64,000 nt of DNA from Vibrio sp. S9_S30 (GCF_014694455.1 NZ_JAAUWT010000016.1:62001-126000); one strand, 5' to 3'; shown: positions 8,104 to 18,228, counted from the first letter of the stretch. Made by a program: numbers and translations. The notes: generated by a model from the letters alone, not told the origin.

Positions 8104-11100
8104 ATGGCTAGGTCTAACTTCGAATTCCTGAAAGGCGTAAATGATTTCTTGTACGCTATTGCTCGCGCAGCAGAAAAAAACTATCCGGATGACCCAAACA
8201 CCACGCTTGCCAAATTGCGAATTTTTGGCGAATCAACTGCAAAACACCTAGCAAAATTGCTAGACATCCCAATTCCTGAGAACCAATACGATCTCCTACG
8301 TGAATTGGGCAAAATCCCTTTTGTCGATGACGGCATTCTTAACGTATTCCATAAGCTACGTAAAATAGGCAATCAGGCAGTACACGAGTACCACGATGAT
8401 TTGCAAGACGCTGAAATGTGCCTACGATTCGCGTTCCGTATCGCGGTGTGGTATTACCGATTAGTCACCAAACAATACGATTTCCCTGCACCAGAATTTG
8501 TTCTGCCAACCTCTGAAAATAATGAGCAATTTGAACAGGAAATCGCCTCTCTGAAACAGGAGCTGGCTCTAGCGCGCCAAAGTGAAAAACAAGCGAAAGA
8601 GCAATCCAAAGCTGAGTACGAAGCTCAGCAGGCAAAGTTAATCGCATTGAGTGGTTATATTTCGGTATTGGAGAGTAAGCAGCAAGAAACACAAGTTCAG
8701 TACCAAGCTCGTATTCATGCCCTTGAAGCCAAGCTTAAAGAACAAGAAGCAGAGCTCTCTAAGAAGACAGAAGCCGAACGTAAAGCGTATAAGAAACAAA
8801 TCATCGATGAGGCGAAATTACGCCCTCTAGACCTAAGTGAAGAGGAAACCCGTTATCTCATCGATACCCAGTTGCGTAAAGCTGGCTGGGATGCGGATAC
8901 AAAAAAATTGACATTCGCCAATGGCACTCGTCCTCAAGTTGGGCGCAATATGGCCATTGCTGAGTGGCCAACAGGCAAAGATGAAACCGGAAGAACAGGC
9001 TTTGCCGACTACGTACTGTTTGTTGGTTTAAAGCCAGTCGGTGTTGTCGAAGCGAAGAAAAGCAACAAAGACGTATCCGCCAAGCTGAACGAGGCATACC
9101 GCTACAGCAAGTACTTTGATAATGATTTCCTGCGTGATCAATTGCAACACGCTGCCAATGATGACAAAGAGCAAAAAGCCGTCTTAGACGCTATTCCTCT
9201 TTCTTTACCCACGTGGGCAGACTCCAGTGGCAGTGAACGTTTTAAGATCCCATTCTGTTTTTCTGCCAATGGGCGAGGCTATAGAGCCGCCCAGAAAAAC
9301 AAAAGCGGGATCTGGTTTCGAGATGTACGCCACCCAACCAATATGCCCAAAGCCCTGCCAGAGTGGCACCGACCGGAAGAGCTCATCGCCAAGCTAGACA
9401 GTGACGACCAGCTCAACAACAAGTGGTTTAGCAAAAACGCAGACATGAGCGACCTCGACTTACGTTACTACCAAGAGGAAGCGGTGCAAGCGACCGAACA
9501 AGCCATCATCAATGGTGAACAAGACATTTTGCTCGCCATGGCAACGGGTACAGGTAAAACTCGAACCGCCATTGCCATCATGTATCGGTTGATCCAGTCG
9601 CAGCGCTTTAAACGCGTTTTATTCCTCGTTGATAGAACATCACTGGGTAAACAGGCATTAGATTCGTTTGAAGACACCAGCATCAAAGGCGACACCTTTA
9701 ATACGATTTTTAACATCCAAGGGCTCACGGAACGTTTTCCTGAAGACAGCACAAAAATTCACGTAGCAACGGTTCAGTCGCTAGTAAATCGTACGCTTAA
9801 AAGTGATGAAGTGATGCCCGTTGGGCGTTACGACTGCATTATTGTAGATGAAGCGCACCGGGGCTACATTCTTGATAAAGAACAAACCGAAGGTGAAGAA
9901 AAGTTCAGAAGCCAACTAGATTTTATCTCTGCGTATCGCAGAATCATCGACCATTTCGATGCCGTGAAAATCGGCCTTACCGCCACTACGGCAGTGCACA
10001 CCCTTGATATTTTCGGTGGTGTGAAGAAAGCTCCGGTTTACCGTTATCTTTACCGAGAAGCAGTGGTGGACGGTTACCTGTGTGATCAGGATCCACCCCT
10101 TCGCATCATCACCAAGTTAAGCGAAGGCGGCGTGTATTATTCGCAAGGCACAGAGGTACAACGTTTGTCTAACCAAGGTGAACTCATCAGCGACACCCTA
10201 GAAGACGAACAAGGCTTTGAAGTGGCCGACTTCAACCGCGCATTGATTGCCTCTAACTTTAACAAAGTGGTATGCGAAGAGCTGGTGAATCACATAGATC
10301 CAACCAGCTCACAGAAAACATTGGTATTCTGTGTAAACAACACGCACGCCGATACCGTCGTTGAAGAGCTACGAACCGCCTTTAAAGCCAAGTACCCTCA
10401 GTTAGAGCACGATGCGATCATCAAAATCACCGGCGATTCAGACAAAGACGCAACCAAAGTCCAATCGATGATCACTCGTTTCAAAAAAGAGCGCTTGCCA
10501 AACATCGTCGTCACCGTTGATCTGCTCACTACGGGGATTGATGTCCCAAGCATTGGTAACCTCGTGTTTATGCGCAAAGTGCGCAGCCGTATTTTGTATG
10601 AGCAAATGAAAGGGCGGGCAACTCGCTTGTGTCCAGCCGTGGGGAAAACCGCGTTTAAGATCTTCGACGCCGTGGATTTGTATTCCACGCTGGAAAGTGT
10701 CGATACCATGCGCCCTGTTGTGGTTCGTCCTAAAGTGGAGCTGCAAACCTTAGTGAACGAAATCACGGATTCTGAAACGTACAAAGTGAAGGAAGCGGAT
10801 GGCCGAAGCTTTGCGGAACATAGCCACGAGCAATTGATCGCCAAGCTTCAACGCATAGCTAAACATGCAGAATTCAACCGTTACAAATCAAAAAACATCG
10901 ACAGCCAAATCAAACGCCTAGATGAACTTTGCTTAAGTTCAGCAGGGTGCAATTTCGGCAATCTTGCCAATACACTCAAGCAGAAAGGCCCCAAATGGTC
11001 GGCAGAAGTGTTTAACAAGGTGGCCAGCATGGTCGGGCGATTAGAGCAGCTCAAACAAGAAATAAACGACTTGCGAGACATGCCGATTTTCACCGACGTA

Positions 11101-11652
11101 GACGACGAAGTCTTGCGCGTTGAAACCGTGTATGGCGAGCATGAAACCGCGCAAGATTTTTTAGAAGCCTTTGACGCGCTGGTGGATCGTTCCATTAACC
11201 AGCAAGAAGCGTTAAACGTGATCGTCAACCGCCCAAGGGATTTAACTCGAAAAGGCTTGTTAGAACTGCAAGAGTGGTTCGATGCGCAAAACTTTAACGA
11301 GCCAACCCTCAAAAAAGCGTGGAAAGAAACCAAAAACCAAGATATAGCCGCTCGCCTTGTCGGTCACATTCGCCGAGCCGCCATTGGGGATGCGCTATTG
11401 CCATTTGAAGAAAGGGTCGATCTCGCGCTGACCAAAATCAAAGCGCAAAACGCGTGGAGCGCCGAGCAGCTAAACTGGCTTGATCGCCTTGCTTCATCCA
11501 TTAAAGAAAAAGTGGTGCTCGACGACGACACCTTTAAAACCGGGAATTACAAACGCAAAGGGGGCAAACGCAAGCTAGAGCGCGTCTTTAATGACGAATT
11601 AGACAGCGTTCTCACCCAATTTAAAGAATATATGTGGGATGCGCCCGCCTAA
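8104..11652 (+). CDS. hsdR: Type I restriction enzyme, R (translocase/endonuclease) subunit
   Basis: 1182 residues, a normal length for HsdR. The first 150 residues resemble the DUF4145-type helical domain found on some HsdR proteins, followed by a long charged coiled coil (about 150-245). The nuclease domain shows D302 and E316-A-K318, the PD-(D/E)xK residues. The superfamily 2 motor has Walker A ATGTGKT near 480-486, DEAH at 582 and TVDLLTTGIDVP plus EQMKGRATR for motifs V and VI. The C-terminal 300 residues are the helical region that docks on the methylase. Together with HsdM and HsdS downstream it forms the ATP-dependent complex that moves DNA past unmodified sites and cuts at a distance. 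It is separated from hsdM by a structured 120-base gap. Confidence 0.96.
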   Translation: MARSNFEFLKGVNDFLYAIARAAEKNYPDDPNTTLAKLRIFGESTAKHLAKLLDIPIPENQYDLLRELGKIPFVDDGILNVFHKLRKIGNQAVHEYHDDLQDAEMCLRFAFRIAVWYYRLVTKQYDFPAPEFVLPTSENNEQFEQEIASLKQELALARQSEKQAKEQSKAEYEAQQAKLIALSGYISVLESKQQETQVQYQARIHALEAKLKEQEAELSKKTEAERKAYKKQIIDEAKLRPLDLSEEETRYLIDTQLRKAGWDADTKKLTFANGTRPQVGRNMAIAEWPTGKDETGRTGFADYVLFVGLKPVGVVEAKKSNKDVSAKLNEAYRYSKYFDNDFLRDQLQHAANDDKEQKAVLDAIPLSLPTWADSSGSERFKIPFCFSANGRGYRAAQKNKSGIWFRDVRHPTNMPKALPEWHRPEELIAKLDSDDQLNNKWFSKNADMSDLDLRYYQEEAVQATEQAIINGEQDILLAMATGTGKTRTAIAIMYRLIQSQRFKRVLFLVDRTSLGKQALDSFEDTSIKGDTFNTIFNIQGLTERFPEDSTKIHVATVQSLVNRTLKSDEVMPVGRYDCIIVDEAHRGYILDKEQTEGEEKFRSQLDFISAYRRIIDHFDAVKIGLTATTAVHTLDIFGGVKKAPVYRYLYREAVVDGYLCDQDPPLRIITKLSEGGVYYSQGTEVQRLSNQGELISDTLEDEQGFEVADFNRALIASNFNKVVCEELVNHIDPTSSQKTLVFCVNNTHADTVVEELRTAFKAKYPQLEHDAIIKITGDSDKDATKVQSMITRFKKERLPNIVVTVDLLTTGIDVPSIGNLVFMRKVRSRILYEQMKGRATRLCPAVGKTAFKIFDAVDLYSTLESVDTMRPVVVRPKVELQTLVNEITDSETYKVKEADGRSFAEHSHEQLIAKLQRIAKHAEFNRYKSKNIDSQIKRLDELCLSSAGCNFGNLANTLKQKGPKWSAEVFNKVASMVGRLEQLKQEINDLRDMPIFTDVDDEVLRVETVYGEHETAQDFLEAFDALVDRSINQQEALNVIVNRPRDLTRKGLLELQEWFDAQNFNEPTLKKAWKETKNQDIAARLVGHIRRAAIGDALLPFEERVDLALTKIKAQNAWSAEQLNWLDRLASSIKEKVVLDDDTFKTGNYKRKGGKRKLERVFNDELDSVLTQFKEYMWDAPA

Positions 11653-11692
11653 CTCAGTAGAATCGAACCCAATTTAATGTAGCCAAATGAAA

Positions 11693-11750
11693 GGCAAGTG
11701 CTGGGCGTGGTTCAAATCAGAACCTGAGAACGTACATCGCCGCACTTGCC
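11693..11750. promoter_or_regulatory. Large nested inverted repeat between hsdR and hsdM
   Basis: GGCAAGTGC (11693-11701) pairs perfectly with GCACTTGCC (11742-11750), and inside it GGTTC (11709-11713) pairs with GAACC (11720-11724). The structure ends 22 bases before the hsdM ATG. No T-tract follows on the + strand, so it is not a plain terminator. It could set the ratio of HsdR to HsdM/HsdS or bind a controller; this is inference. Confidence 0.6.
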
Positions 11751-11772
11751 TATAACAAACAAGAGAACAAAC

Positions 11773-13413
11773 ATGAACAATAATGATCTGGTCGGCAAAC
11801 TGTGGAAGCTGTGTGACAACCTGCGCGATGGTGGCGTCTCTTACCAAAACTACGTCAACGAGCTGGCGTCTCTGCTGTTTCTGAAAATGTGTGAAGAGAC
11901 AGGTCAGGAAGAAGAATTGCTGCCAGAGGGTTACCGTTGGGCCGATCTAAAAGCCAAGCTAGGCCAAGAACAGCACCAGTTCTACCGAAATATGCTGGTG
12001 CAGTTGGGTGCCGACGACCACGCCATTGTTCGTGCCATTTTCCAAAACGTAAACACCACCATTACCCAGCCTGCGCAGCTCACAGAGCTGGTGAACAACA
12101 TGGACAACCTGGAATGGTTTGACGAATCCGATTCTGGGCAAGGGCAAGGCAAAAGCCGCGACGACTTTGGTGACATGTACGAAGGGCTGCTGCAAAAAAA
12201 CGCCAACGAGACCAAGTCTGGCGCGGGGCAATACTTCACCCCCCGTGCGCTCATCAGCACCATTGTTAAGCTAATGCAGCCGCAGCCCCTTGAAATCATT
12301 CAGGATCCGGCAGCAGGCACCGCCGGCTTTTTAATAGAAGCAGACAAGTACATAAAAGCCCACACCAACGATTTAGAAACCCTAAGCGGCGACGACCAAG
12401 ACTTTCAAATGAAACAAGCCTTTGTTGGGCTGGAACTGGTGCCAGAAACCCGCCGTTTAGCCCTGATGAACTGCCTGCTGCACGATATTGAAGGCGATAA
12501 AAACGAAGGGGCGATCCGCTTAGGCAATACGCTTGGTAGCGCAGGGGAAAACTTGCCAAAAGCCGATGTGATCCTAACCAACCCGCCATTTGGCAGTGCA
12601 GCCAGCACCAACATTACCCGCACCTTTGTACACCCAACGGGCAACAAACAGCTCTGCTTTATGCAGCATATCTATGATGCGCTTGAACCAGGTGGCCGTG
12701 CCGCGGTAGTCATTCCAGATAACGTGTTATTTGAAGGCGGTAAAGGTACGGAAATTCGCCGTGACCTAATGGACAAGTGTAACTTACATACCATCCTACG
12801 TTTGCCAACGGGTATCTTCTACGCACAGGGTGTGAAGACCAACGTACTCTTCTTCCAAAAAGGCACGCCAAAAAACAAGCACCAAGACAAAGGTTGTACT
12901 AAAGAGACATGGGTATTCGATATGCGTACCAACATGAACACTTTTGGTAAACGTCGTCCACTGACTGAAAAGCACTTTGAAGCTTTCATCAATGCTTATG
13001 GCACAGACAAAAACGGACAATCACCGCGTGAAGAAGGCGTATTCGATACCTTGGGTGCCATTTATCCAGAAGGTGAAACAGCAGAAAGCCTCTGCGAGCA
13101 AGCGCACAAGGATAACAGCGAGAAAGCGCATGTAGAAAGCAACGCGCGCTTCCGCAAATTCAGCCGTGATTACATTCGTGACCAAAAAGGCGACAGCCTG
13201 GATATCTCTTGGTTAAAAGACTTAGAAGCCACCAGCGCAGAAAACCTGCCAGAGCCAGAAGTACTGGCCGGTGAAGCGATGGCAGAGCTCACCGAAGCCA
13301 TGTCGGAAATTTACCAACTGATGCAAGCACTGGGCGCGAATGATGAAGCAGAAGGGCAAAAGCAGTTGCTTGAAGAAGCCTTTGGCTTAGCAGAAAAGCC
13401 GGAGGCAGAGTAA
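11773..13413 (+). CDS. hsdM: Type I restriction-modification methylase (M) subunit
   Basis: 546 residues. MNNNDLVGKLWKLCDNLR opens the N-terminal helical HsdM domain. The methylase core carries the AdoMet motif DPAAGTAGF near 178 and the catalytic NPPF near 270, as in N6-adenine methylases. ATG at 11773 is chosen over an upstream in-frame TTG at 11746 because it matches the family N-terminus. It methylates adenine at the site chosen by HsdS and so protects host DNA. The last base of its stop codon is the first base of the hsdS start, giving tight coupling to the specificity subunit. Confidence 0.95.
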   Translation: MNNNDLVGKLWKLCDNLRDGGVSYQNYVNELASLLFLKMCEETGQEEELLPEGYRWADLKAKLGQEQHQFYRNMLVQLGADDHAIVRAIFQNVNTTITQPAQLTELVNNMDNLEWFDESDSGQGQGKSRDDFGDMYEGLLQKNANETKSGAGQYFTPRALISTIVKLMQPQPLEIIQDPAAGTAGFLIEADKYIKAHTNDLETLSGDDQDFQMKQAFVGLELVPETRRLALMNCLLHDIEGDKNEGAIRLGNTLGSAGENLPKADVILTNPPFGSAASTNITRTFVHPTGNKQLCFMQHIYDALEPGGRAAVVIPDNVLFEGGKGTEIRRDLMDKCNLHTILRLPTGIFYAQGVKTNVLFFQKGTPKNKHQDKGCTKETWVFDMRTNMNTFGKRRPLTEKHFEAFINAYGTDKNGQSPREEGVFDTLGAIYPEGETAESLCEQAHKDNSEKAHVESNARFRKFSRDYIRDQKGDSLDISWLKDLEATSAENLPEPEVLAGEAMAELTEAMSEIYQLMQALGANDEAEGQKQLLEEAFGLAEKPEAE

Positions 13414-14900
13414 TGAGTGATTTGCCGAAGGGTTGGGCTGAAACTGAGCTTGGTAATGTAACTAATTACGGGGCAACGACTAAACCTGATCTAAAGACCA
13501 TTGATGATGAATGTTGGGTCCTAGAGTTAGAGGATATAGAAAAAGATTCTTCTAAGTTGCTAAAACGGCTAAGTTTTAGTGACCGAGCGCCTAAAAGCTC
13601 AAAGAACTCGTTTGTAAAAGGTGATGTTCTTTATGGAAAGCTCCGTCCTTACTTGAACAAGATGCTAATCGCTACTGAAGATGGGATTTGTACGACAGAG
13701 ATAGTGCCTTTAAAGGTGCCTAATGATCTTTTCGAAAACCGCTTTCTTTTCTATTGGCTAAAAGGAAAGCAGTTTAGTGACTATGTCAACGCAGTAAGCT
13801 ACGGCGTGAATATGCCAAGGTTGGGCACAAAAGATGGCAAGAAAGCGCCAATGATAGTCGCCCCACTAGCCGAACAAAAACGCATCGTTGAAAAACTTGA
13901 TGAAGTATTGGCACAGGTCGACACCATCAAAGCCCGTCTAGATGGCATCCCAGATTTGCTGAAACGCTTCCGCCAATCGGTACTCGCTTCTGCGGTGTCG
14001 GGTAAGTTGACGGAAGAGTGGAGATTAACCAACTCCCCCAAGAAAGTTGATAATAGTGAATTAGCTCAAATTAATGCAATACAAAGAAAAGAGAGCGTAG
14101 ACGGTAGAACTCAAAAAGCAAAAACACTAGATGATATTCCAGGACTAAAACTACCAACAACTTGGAGTTGGAACTCTATTGATATTTGCTCCCTAAAAAT
14201 TACTGATGGTACGCATCATTCCCCTCAGAGTTACCCAGAAGGGGACTTTATGTACGTAACATCAAAAAATGTGCGTGAGGGGTATCTAGATATGAATAAC
14301 CTTACTTACGTAACTAAAGATACACACGAAGAGATTTACTCTAGATGTGATGTTAAATTTGGGGATGTGTTGTATGTAAAAGACGGTGCAAATACTGGAC
14401 TAGCGTGTGTCAATAGTATCGACGAGCCAATATCATTGCTCTCTAGTGTTGGTGTGATTAAAGTAGCTGACTATTTGACTCCAAAGTATTTACAACACTA
14501 CTTAAACTCGCCAATTGGACGCAAGCTTATGCTAGATAAGATGGGTGGAACCGCGATAAAAAGGCTTACATTGAAGAAAATTAAAGAGTCTCCATTATCA
14601 CTTCCCCCATTAGAAGAACAAAAAGAAATCGTTCGTCTCGTTGACCAATACTTCGCTTTCGCTGACACCATCGAAGCGCAAGTGAAAAAAGCGCAGGCGA
14701 GGGTAGATAACCTCACCCAAAGTATTTTGGCAAAAGCGTTCCGTGGTGAACTGGTGGCGCAAGATCCAACCGATGAACCCGCCGACATACTGCTAGAGCG
14801 CATTGCCGAGGCTCGCGCCGATGCCGAAGCCCTCGCCAAGGCAGCCAAAAAAGCCGAAGCGGCAAAGAAAAGAGCCGCGAAGAAGGCATTAAACGCATAA
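13413..14900 (+). CDS. hsdS: Type I restriction-modification specificity (S) subunit
   Basis: 495 residues with two target-recognition halves. TRD1 is roughly 1-150, and a conserved helical spacer (PLAEQKRIVEKLDEVLAQ to LASAVSGKLTEEW) spans about 150-210. TRD2 is about 240-390, and the second conserved helix (PPLEEQKEIVRLVDQ to ILAKAFRGELV) runs to about 450, ending in a Lys/Ala-rich tail. Each TRD reads half of a split target, and the helices set the spacer and bind HsdM. The TRDs look more AT-rich than the flanking conserved parts, consistent with the exchange of recognition modules known for this family. The target sequence cannot be predicted by eye. Confidence 0.94.
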   Translation: MSDLPKGWAETELGNVTNYGATTKPDLKTIDDECWVLELEDIEKDSSKLLKRLSFSDRAPKSSKNSFVKGDVLYGKLRPYLNKMLIATEDGICTTEIVPLKVPNDLFENRFLFYWLKGKQFSDYVNAVSYGVNMPRLGTKDGKKAPMIVAPLAEQKRIVEKLDEVLAQVDTIKARLDGIPDLLKRFRQSVLASAVSGKLTEEWRLTNSPKKVDNSELAQINAIQRKESVDGRTQKAKTLDDIPGLKLPTTWSWNSIDICSLKITDGTHHSPQSYPEGDFMYVTSKNVREGYLDMNNLTYVTKDTHEEIYSRCDVKFGDVLYVKDGANTGLACVNSIDEPISLLSSVGVIKVADYLTPKYLQHYLNSPIGRKLMLDKMGGTAIKRLTLKKIKESPLSLPPLEEQKEIVRLVDQYFAFADTIEAQVKKAQARVDNLTQSILAKAFRGELVAQDPTDEPADILLERIAEARADAEALAKAAKKAEAAKKRAAKKALNA

Positions 14901-14908
14901 TTCTAATC

Positions 14909-14941
14909 AACCCCTTTGAGCGCAAGGTCAACGGGGTTTTT
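14909..14941 (+). terminator. Terminator between hsdS and the McrBC-like pair
   Basis: AACCCC (14909-14914) pairs with GGGGTT (14933-14938) and is followed by a short T-run. It ends the hsd transcript, so the following pair probably has its own promoter or depends on read-through. Confidence 0.6.
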
Positions 14942-14961
14942 ATCACAACAAATGGCTAGAA

Positions 14962-16911
14962 ATGAATAACCAAATAACTTTCGAAGAAAGAGACATCTAT
15001 GAGCAATTTGCGGATGTAGATAAATTGTCTCGTATGATGAAAAACTGGGAGCCAGAAGTCCTGAATTCATTTTGTAAAATTTTGAACTTGGCTCATCAGG
15101 CAGGGTTAGATGTTTACACAACCAATACTAAAGACAGCATGATTCGTATTGGAAGAAAAGAGAGGCATGAAACCGCACACTCTGTTTTTGCCACCTTTTC
15201 CCCGATGCAAAATGAGTTGAAATATAAGCGTAGATTTGGATTAGAAGGCGCCGATGATACGGAGGTTTGCCAAACGAATGAACGGTTATTCGAACGCTTA
15301 CAGCAGTCAAATTTGTTATCGGAGTTCAGTAAGAAGTATTCAATTGAACGCTCTCCTTACAAGCCGAAAGATTATCCAAATAAAGAAATGCTTTCAGATA
15401 GTCCCGATCACTCATCGAGTGGGTACGTAGCCCCTCTAAACCAAATCCTTTACGGTCCGCCCGGCACAGGCAAAACCTATCACACTATTGAAGCGGCAGT
15501 AAAAGCCGCTGAGCCGGGCTCTTATTGGGAAACTCGGAGTGAGTTAAAAGCCATATACGATGATCTGGTAAAAGCCAAACGCATCCGGTTTGTTACCTTC
15601 CATCAAAGCTATGGCTATGAAGAGTTTGTTGAGGGTCTAAGCGCAACCACAACAGACAACGACCAAGTCAGATACACCATTAAAAAGGGCGTATTCAAAG
15701 CCATTGCGGATGATGCCAGAGAAAACCTGAAAAATAGTCAGAAAGATCAGCAAGCACTGAATGAGGAGAAAAAATTCGAACATGGTTTAGAGGCGTTGAA
15801 ACTCTCTGCTTTTTATGACTCGGCTGGAATTTCCCTAACCGAAGCGGTATCGATCATTGATATTACGGAGGAAGGTTTTCGTTACAGCGGCAGTAACTGG
15901 AAGGCTTCTCAGATCATGAAGTTTTCGGATTTAAAAAACCTCTATTTGGCTGGTGTAGATAATCGGCAGGAAGTGAAAAAAAATTCAACGGTATCGGGTT
16001 TAGCAAGAGAACATGCAACCTACTATTTTAAGGCACTCCAACAACTTAAAAGCTGTATGCCTAGTGAGATCGCAGGCTCAGAACCATGCCAAAAGCAGAA
16101 CTACGTATTGGTAATTGACGAAATCAACCGAGGCAATATCTCTAAAATTTTTGGTGAGCTGATTACGTTGATTGAGCCAAGCAAGCGCATGCCCGCGGTT
16201 AAAAAACCGGAAGATGAGAGCCTAGAAATTCGTTTGCCCCACAGCAAACCATTATTTTCCGTGCCAGATAACTTGTACCTAATCGGCACCATGAACACTG
16301 CCGACCGTTCATTAGCCATGATGGACACGGCACTGCGCCGCCGTTTTGATTTTGTCGAGATGATGCCCAAGCCCGAGCTTCTGAAAGGCGTGGTTGTCAA
16401 TGGTATCGACCTTGAGCGACTGCTTAAGGTGCTCAATGAACGTATCGAGATTTTATACGACCGAGAGCACACCCTTGGTCACGCCTTTTTTATGCCTGTT
16501 AAAAACAAGCTGGAAGATGAAGAGCAAAAACACTTGGCGTTTTCTGAGTTGGTTTCAGTATTTCAAAACAAGATTATTCCGCTTCTGGAAGAGTACTTCT
16601 TTGAAGATTGGGAAAAAATTCGCTTAGTACTTGCCGATAACCAAAAGCCTGAACACTTACAATTTGTGACCAAAACATCACTTGAACAAACAGCGTTAAA
16701 GCAGCTATTTGGCGACAGTCATGGGCTCAATTCCTTTGGTGAAACGTATCAGCAATATTCACTTAAAGAACATGAGTCGGGCGTGTGGCAAAACGCTAAG
16801 GCATACGTTGGCATTTACGCTCCCGACAGCGTGAACGAGGCTAAGCGTTCAGATGCGGCAAACACACAGTCAGAAGAAACAAAATCGGAACCCGAGCCGA
16901 GCGAGGCGTAA
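14962..16911 (+). CDS. mcrB: McrB-like AAA+ GTPase of a modification-dependent restriction system
   Basis: 649 residues. The AAA+ motor is clear: GPPGTGKT at 165-172, the VIDEINRGNISKIFGELI Walker B and McrB signature near 386-403, then GTMNTADRSLAMMDTALRRRFDF near 435-457 with sensor and arginine-finger residues. About 270-365 is an insert between Walker A and B. The first 150 residues, which in McrB relatives select the DNA target, do not look like the usual DUF3578 domain; I do not recognise them. The mcrC-like gene starts on the very next base after the stop. McrB rings use GTP to drive DNA movement and activate McrC. It sits behind a type I system in a defence island. Confidence 0.88.
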   Translation: MNNQITFEERDIYEQFADVDKLSRMMKNWEPEVLNSFCKILNLAHQAGLDVYTTNTKDSMIRIGRKERHETAHSVFATFSPMQNELKYKRRFGLEGADDTEVCQTNERLFERLQQSNLLSEFSKKYSIERSPYKPKDYPNKEMLSDSPDHSSSGYVAPLNQILYGPPGTGKTYHTIEAAVKAAEPGSYWETRSELKAIYDDLVKAKRIRFVTFHQSYGYEEFVEGLSATTTDNDQVRYTIKKGVFKAIADDARENLKNSQKDQQALNEEKKFEHGLEALKLSAFYDSAGISLTEAVSIIDITEEGFRYSGSNWKASQIMKFSDLKNLYLAGVDNRQEVKKNSTVSGLAREHATYYFKALQQLKSCMPSEIAGSEPCQKQNYVLVIDEINRGNISKIFGELITLIEPSKRMPAVKKPEDESLEIRLPHSKPLFSVPDNLYLIGTMNTADRSLAMMDTALRRRFDFVEMMPKPELLKGVVVNGIDLERLLKVLNERIEILYDREHTLGHAFFMPVKNKLEDEEQKHLAFSELVSVFQNKIIPLLEEYFFEDWEKIRLVLADNQKPEHLQFVTKTSLEQTALKQLFGDSHGLNSFGETYQQYSLKEHESGVWQNAKAYVGIYAPDSVNEAKRSDAANTQSEETKSEPEPSEA

Positions 16912-18228
16912 ATGACCACGCCTATTGTTTATGAGTTTGGTTATTTGAGCTGTGAGGAAGAGGTGGCAAAAGCCAATGGCTATACGCTGATTTCCCTTTC
17001 TGCCTTTCAATACCTAGAGCAATTGTGCCTAAACAAACACGCTGGCAAAGTGGGGCGTTTTTTAAAGCTGTTTACCCGATATGGGCACAAAGTACTGCAA
17101 GTGCAAAACTATGTGGGTGTGATGTTTACGCCCAATGGTGAACACATTGAAGTGTTGCCCAAGTTAGCCAAAAAAAGCGACCAGTCTAAATCTGCAAACG
17201 TAGAGGCGAGAAAAAAGCTGCTTATGATGCTCAGGCATCTTCGCGAGTTTCGTTATATCGAAACCCATTCAGCAAGTATCGAGACGGAAAAAATGCCCTT
17301 GCTTGAGGTGTTTATTCAGCAGTTTTTACACAGTGTAAACCAGTTAGTGAAACGTGGGTTGCGCAGGGATTACGTACAATGTGAGGACAACCTTACCTTT
17401 TTAAAAGGCAAATTATTGGTGCCCAAGCAACTTCGGCACAATTTGGTGAATAAGCATAAGTTTTATGTCGAGTACGATGAATTTCTTCAAAACCGACCTG
17501 CCAACCGGCTGATTCGGGCAGCGTTGAAAAAGGTAGGCGCTTACACGCACCTCAACGCGAATCAACGGTGGATACGTGAGTTAGATTTTGCGTTTAATGA
17601 CGTCCCGATTAGTCAAGACGTCAAAAATGACTTCGCTCAGGTGCAACTGAACCGAGGAATGAGCCACTATGAACGGCCTTTAGCTTGGGCAAAATTGATC
17701 CTTGAAGGCTTTACCCCAGTAAGCATGAAAGGCGAAGCCGAAGCGCCATCGCTTTTGTTTCCTATGGAATCGGTGTTTGAAAGCTATGTGGCGTCGGTAC
17801 TTAAATCGCAGCTTAGTGAGGGGGTTGAGCTTACGACACAAGCCTCGTCCCAGCATTTGGTGATGCACAATGGTCAAAGTCAGTTTGGGCTCAAGCCCGA
17901 TTTACTGGTGACCACGTCGAAAGGCTCCTCAATGGTGCTGGATACCAAATGGAAGTTAGTAGACGTTACAGCGAATAACTTTGGGTTATCTCAAGCAGAT
18001 TTCTATCAAATGTTTGCTTACGGGCATAAGTATTTGAATGGAAAAGGAGAGCTTTTCTTAATCTACCCTGCTCATGATTCATTTATGGAGCCAATTCAGC
18101 ACAGTTTTGATTTCAGCGACTCTTTAAAACTGTGGGTTGTTCCGTTTGAGCTCCAATCTGATGGGAAAAGCCAGCTAAAGTTGAAAGGGCTAGAAAGCTC
18201 ATCATGCATTCATTCCGTTTTCCAATAA
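16912..18228 (+). CDS. mcrC: McrC-like endonuclease subunit
   Basis: 438 residues, starting directly after the mcrB stop. The N-terminal half, with LEVLPKLAKK and a later RRDYVQCEDNLTFLKGKL, is typical of McrC. The C-terminal half has a PD-(D/E)xK nuclease: KPDLL near 327-331 and LDTKWK near 343-348, giving the D...DxK triad. It would be the nuclease arm that the McrB motor activates when modified or otherwise recognised foreign DNA is bound. Residues look intact. It depends on the partner upstream for target choice. Confidence 0.9.
   Translation: MTTPIVYEFGYLSCEEEVAKANGYTLISLSAFQYLEQLCLNKHAGKVGRFLKLFTRYGHKVLQVQNYVGVMFTPNGEHIEVLPKLAKKSDQSKSANVEARKKLLMMLRHLREFRYIETHSASIETEKMPLLEVFIQQFLHSVNQLVKRGLRRDYVQCEDNLTFLKGKLLVPKQLRHNLVNKHKFYVEYDEFLQNRPANRLIRAALKKVGAYTHLNANQRWIRELDFAFNDVPISQDVKNDFAQVQLNRGMSHYERPLAWAKLILEGFTPVSMKGEAEAPSLLFPMESVFESYVASVLKSQLSEGVELTTQASSQHLVMHNGQSQFGLKPDLLVTTSKGSSMVLDTKWKLVDVTANNFGLSQADFYQMFAYGHKYLNGKGELFLIYPAHDSFMEPIQHSFDFSDSLKLWVVPFELQSDGKSQLKLKGLESSSCIHSVFQ

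Noticed and set aside
8104..18228. Mobile element carrying the defence genes
   Set aside because: No integrase, transposase or flanking direct repeat was seen, so transfer is only suspected.
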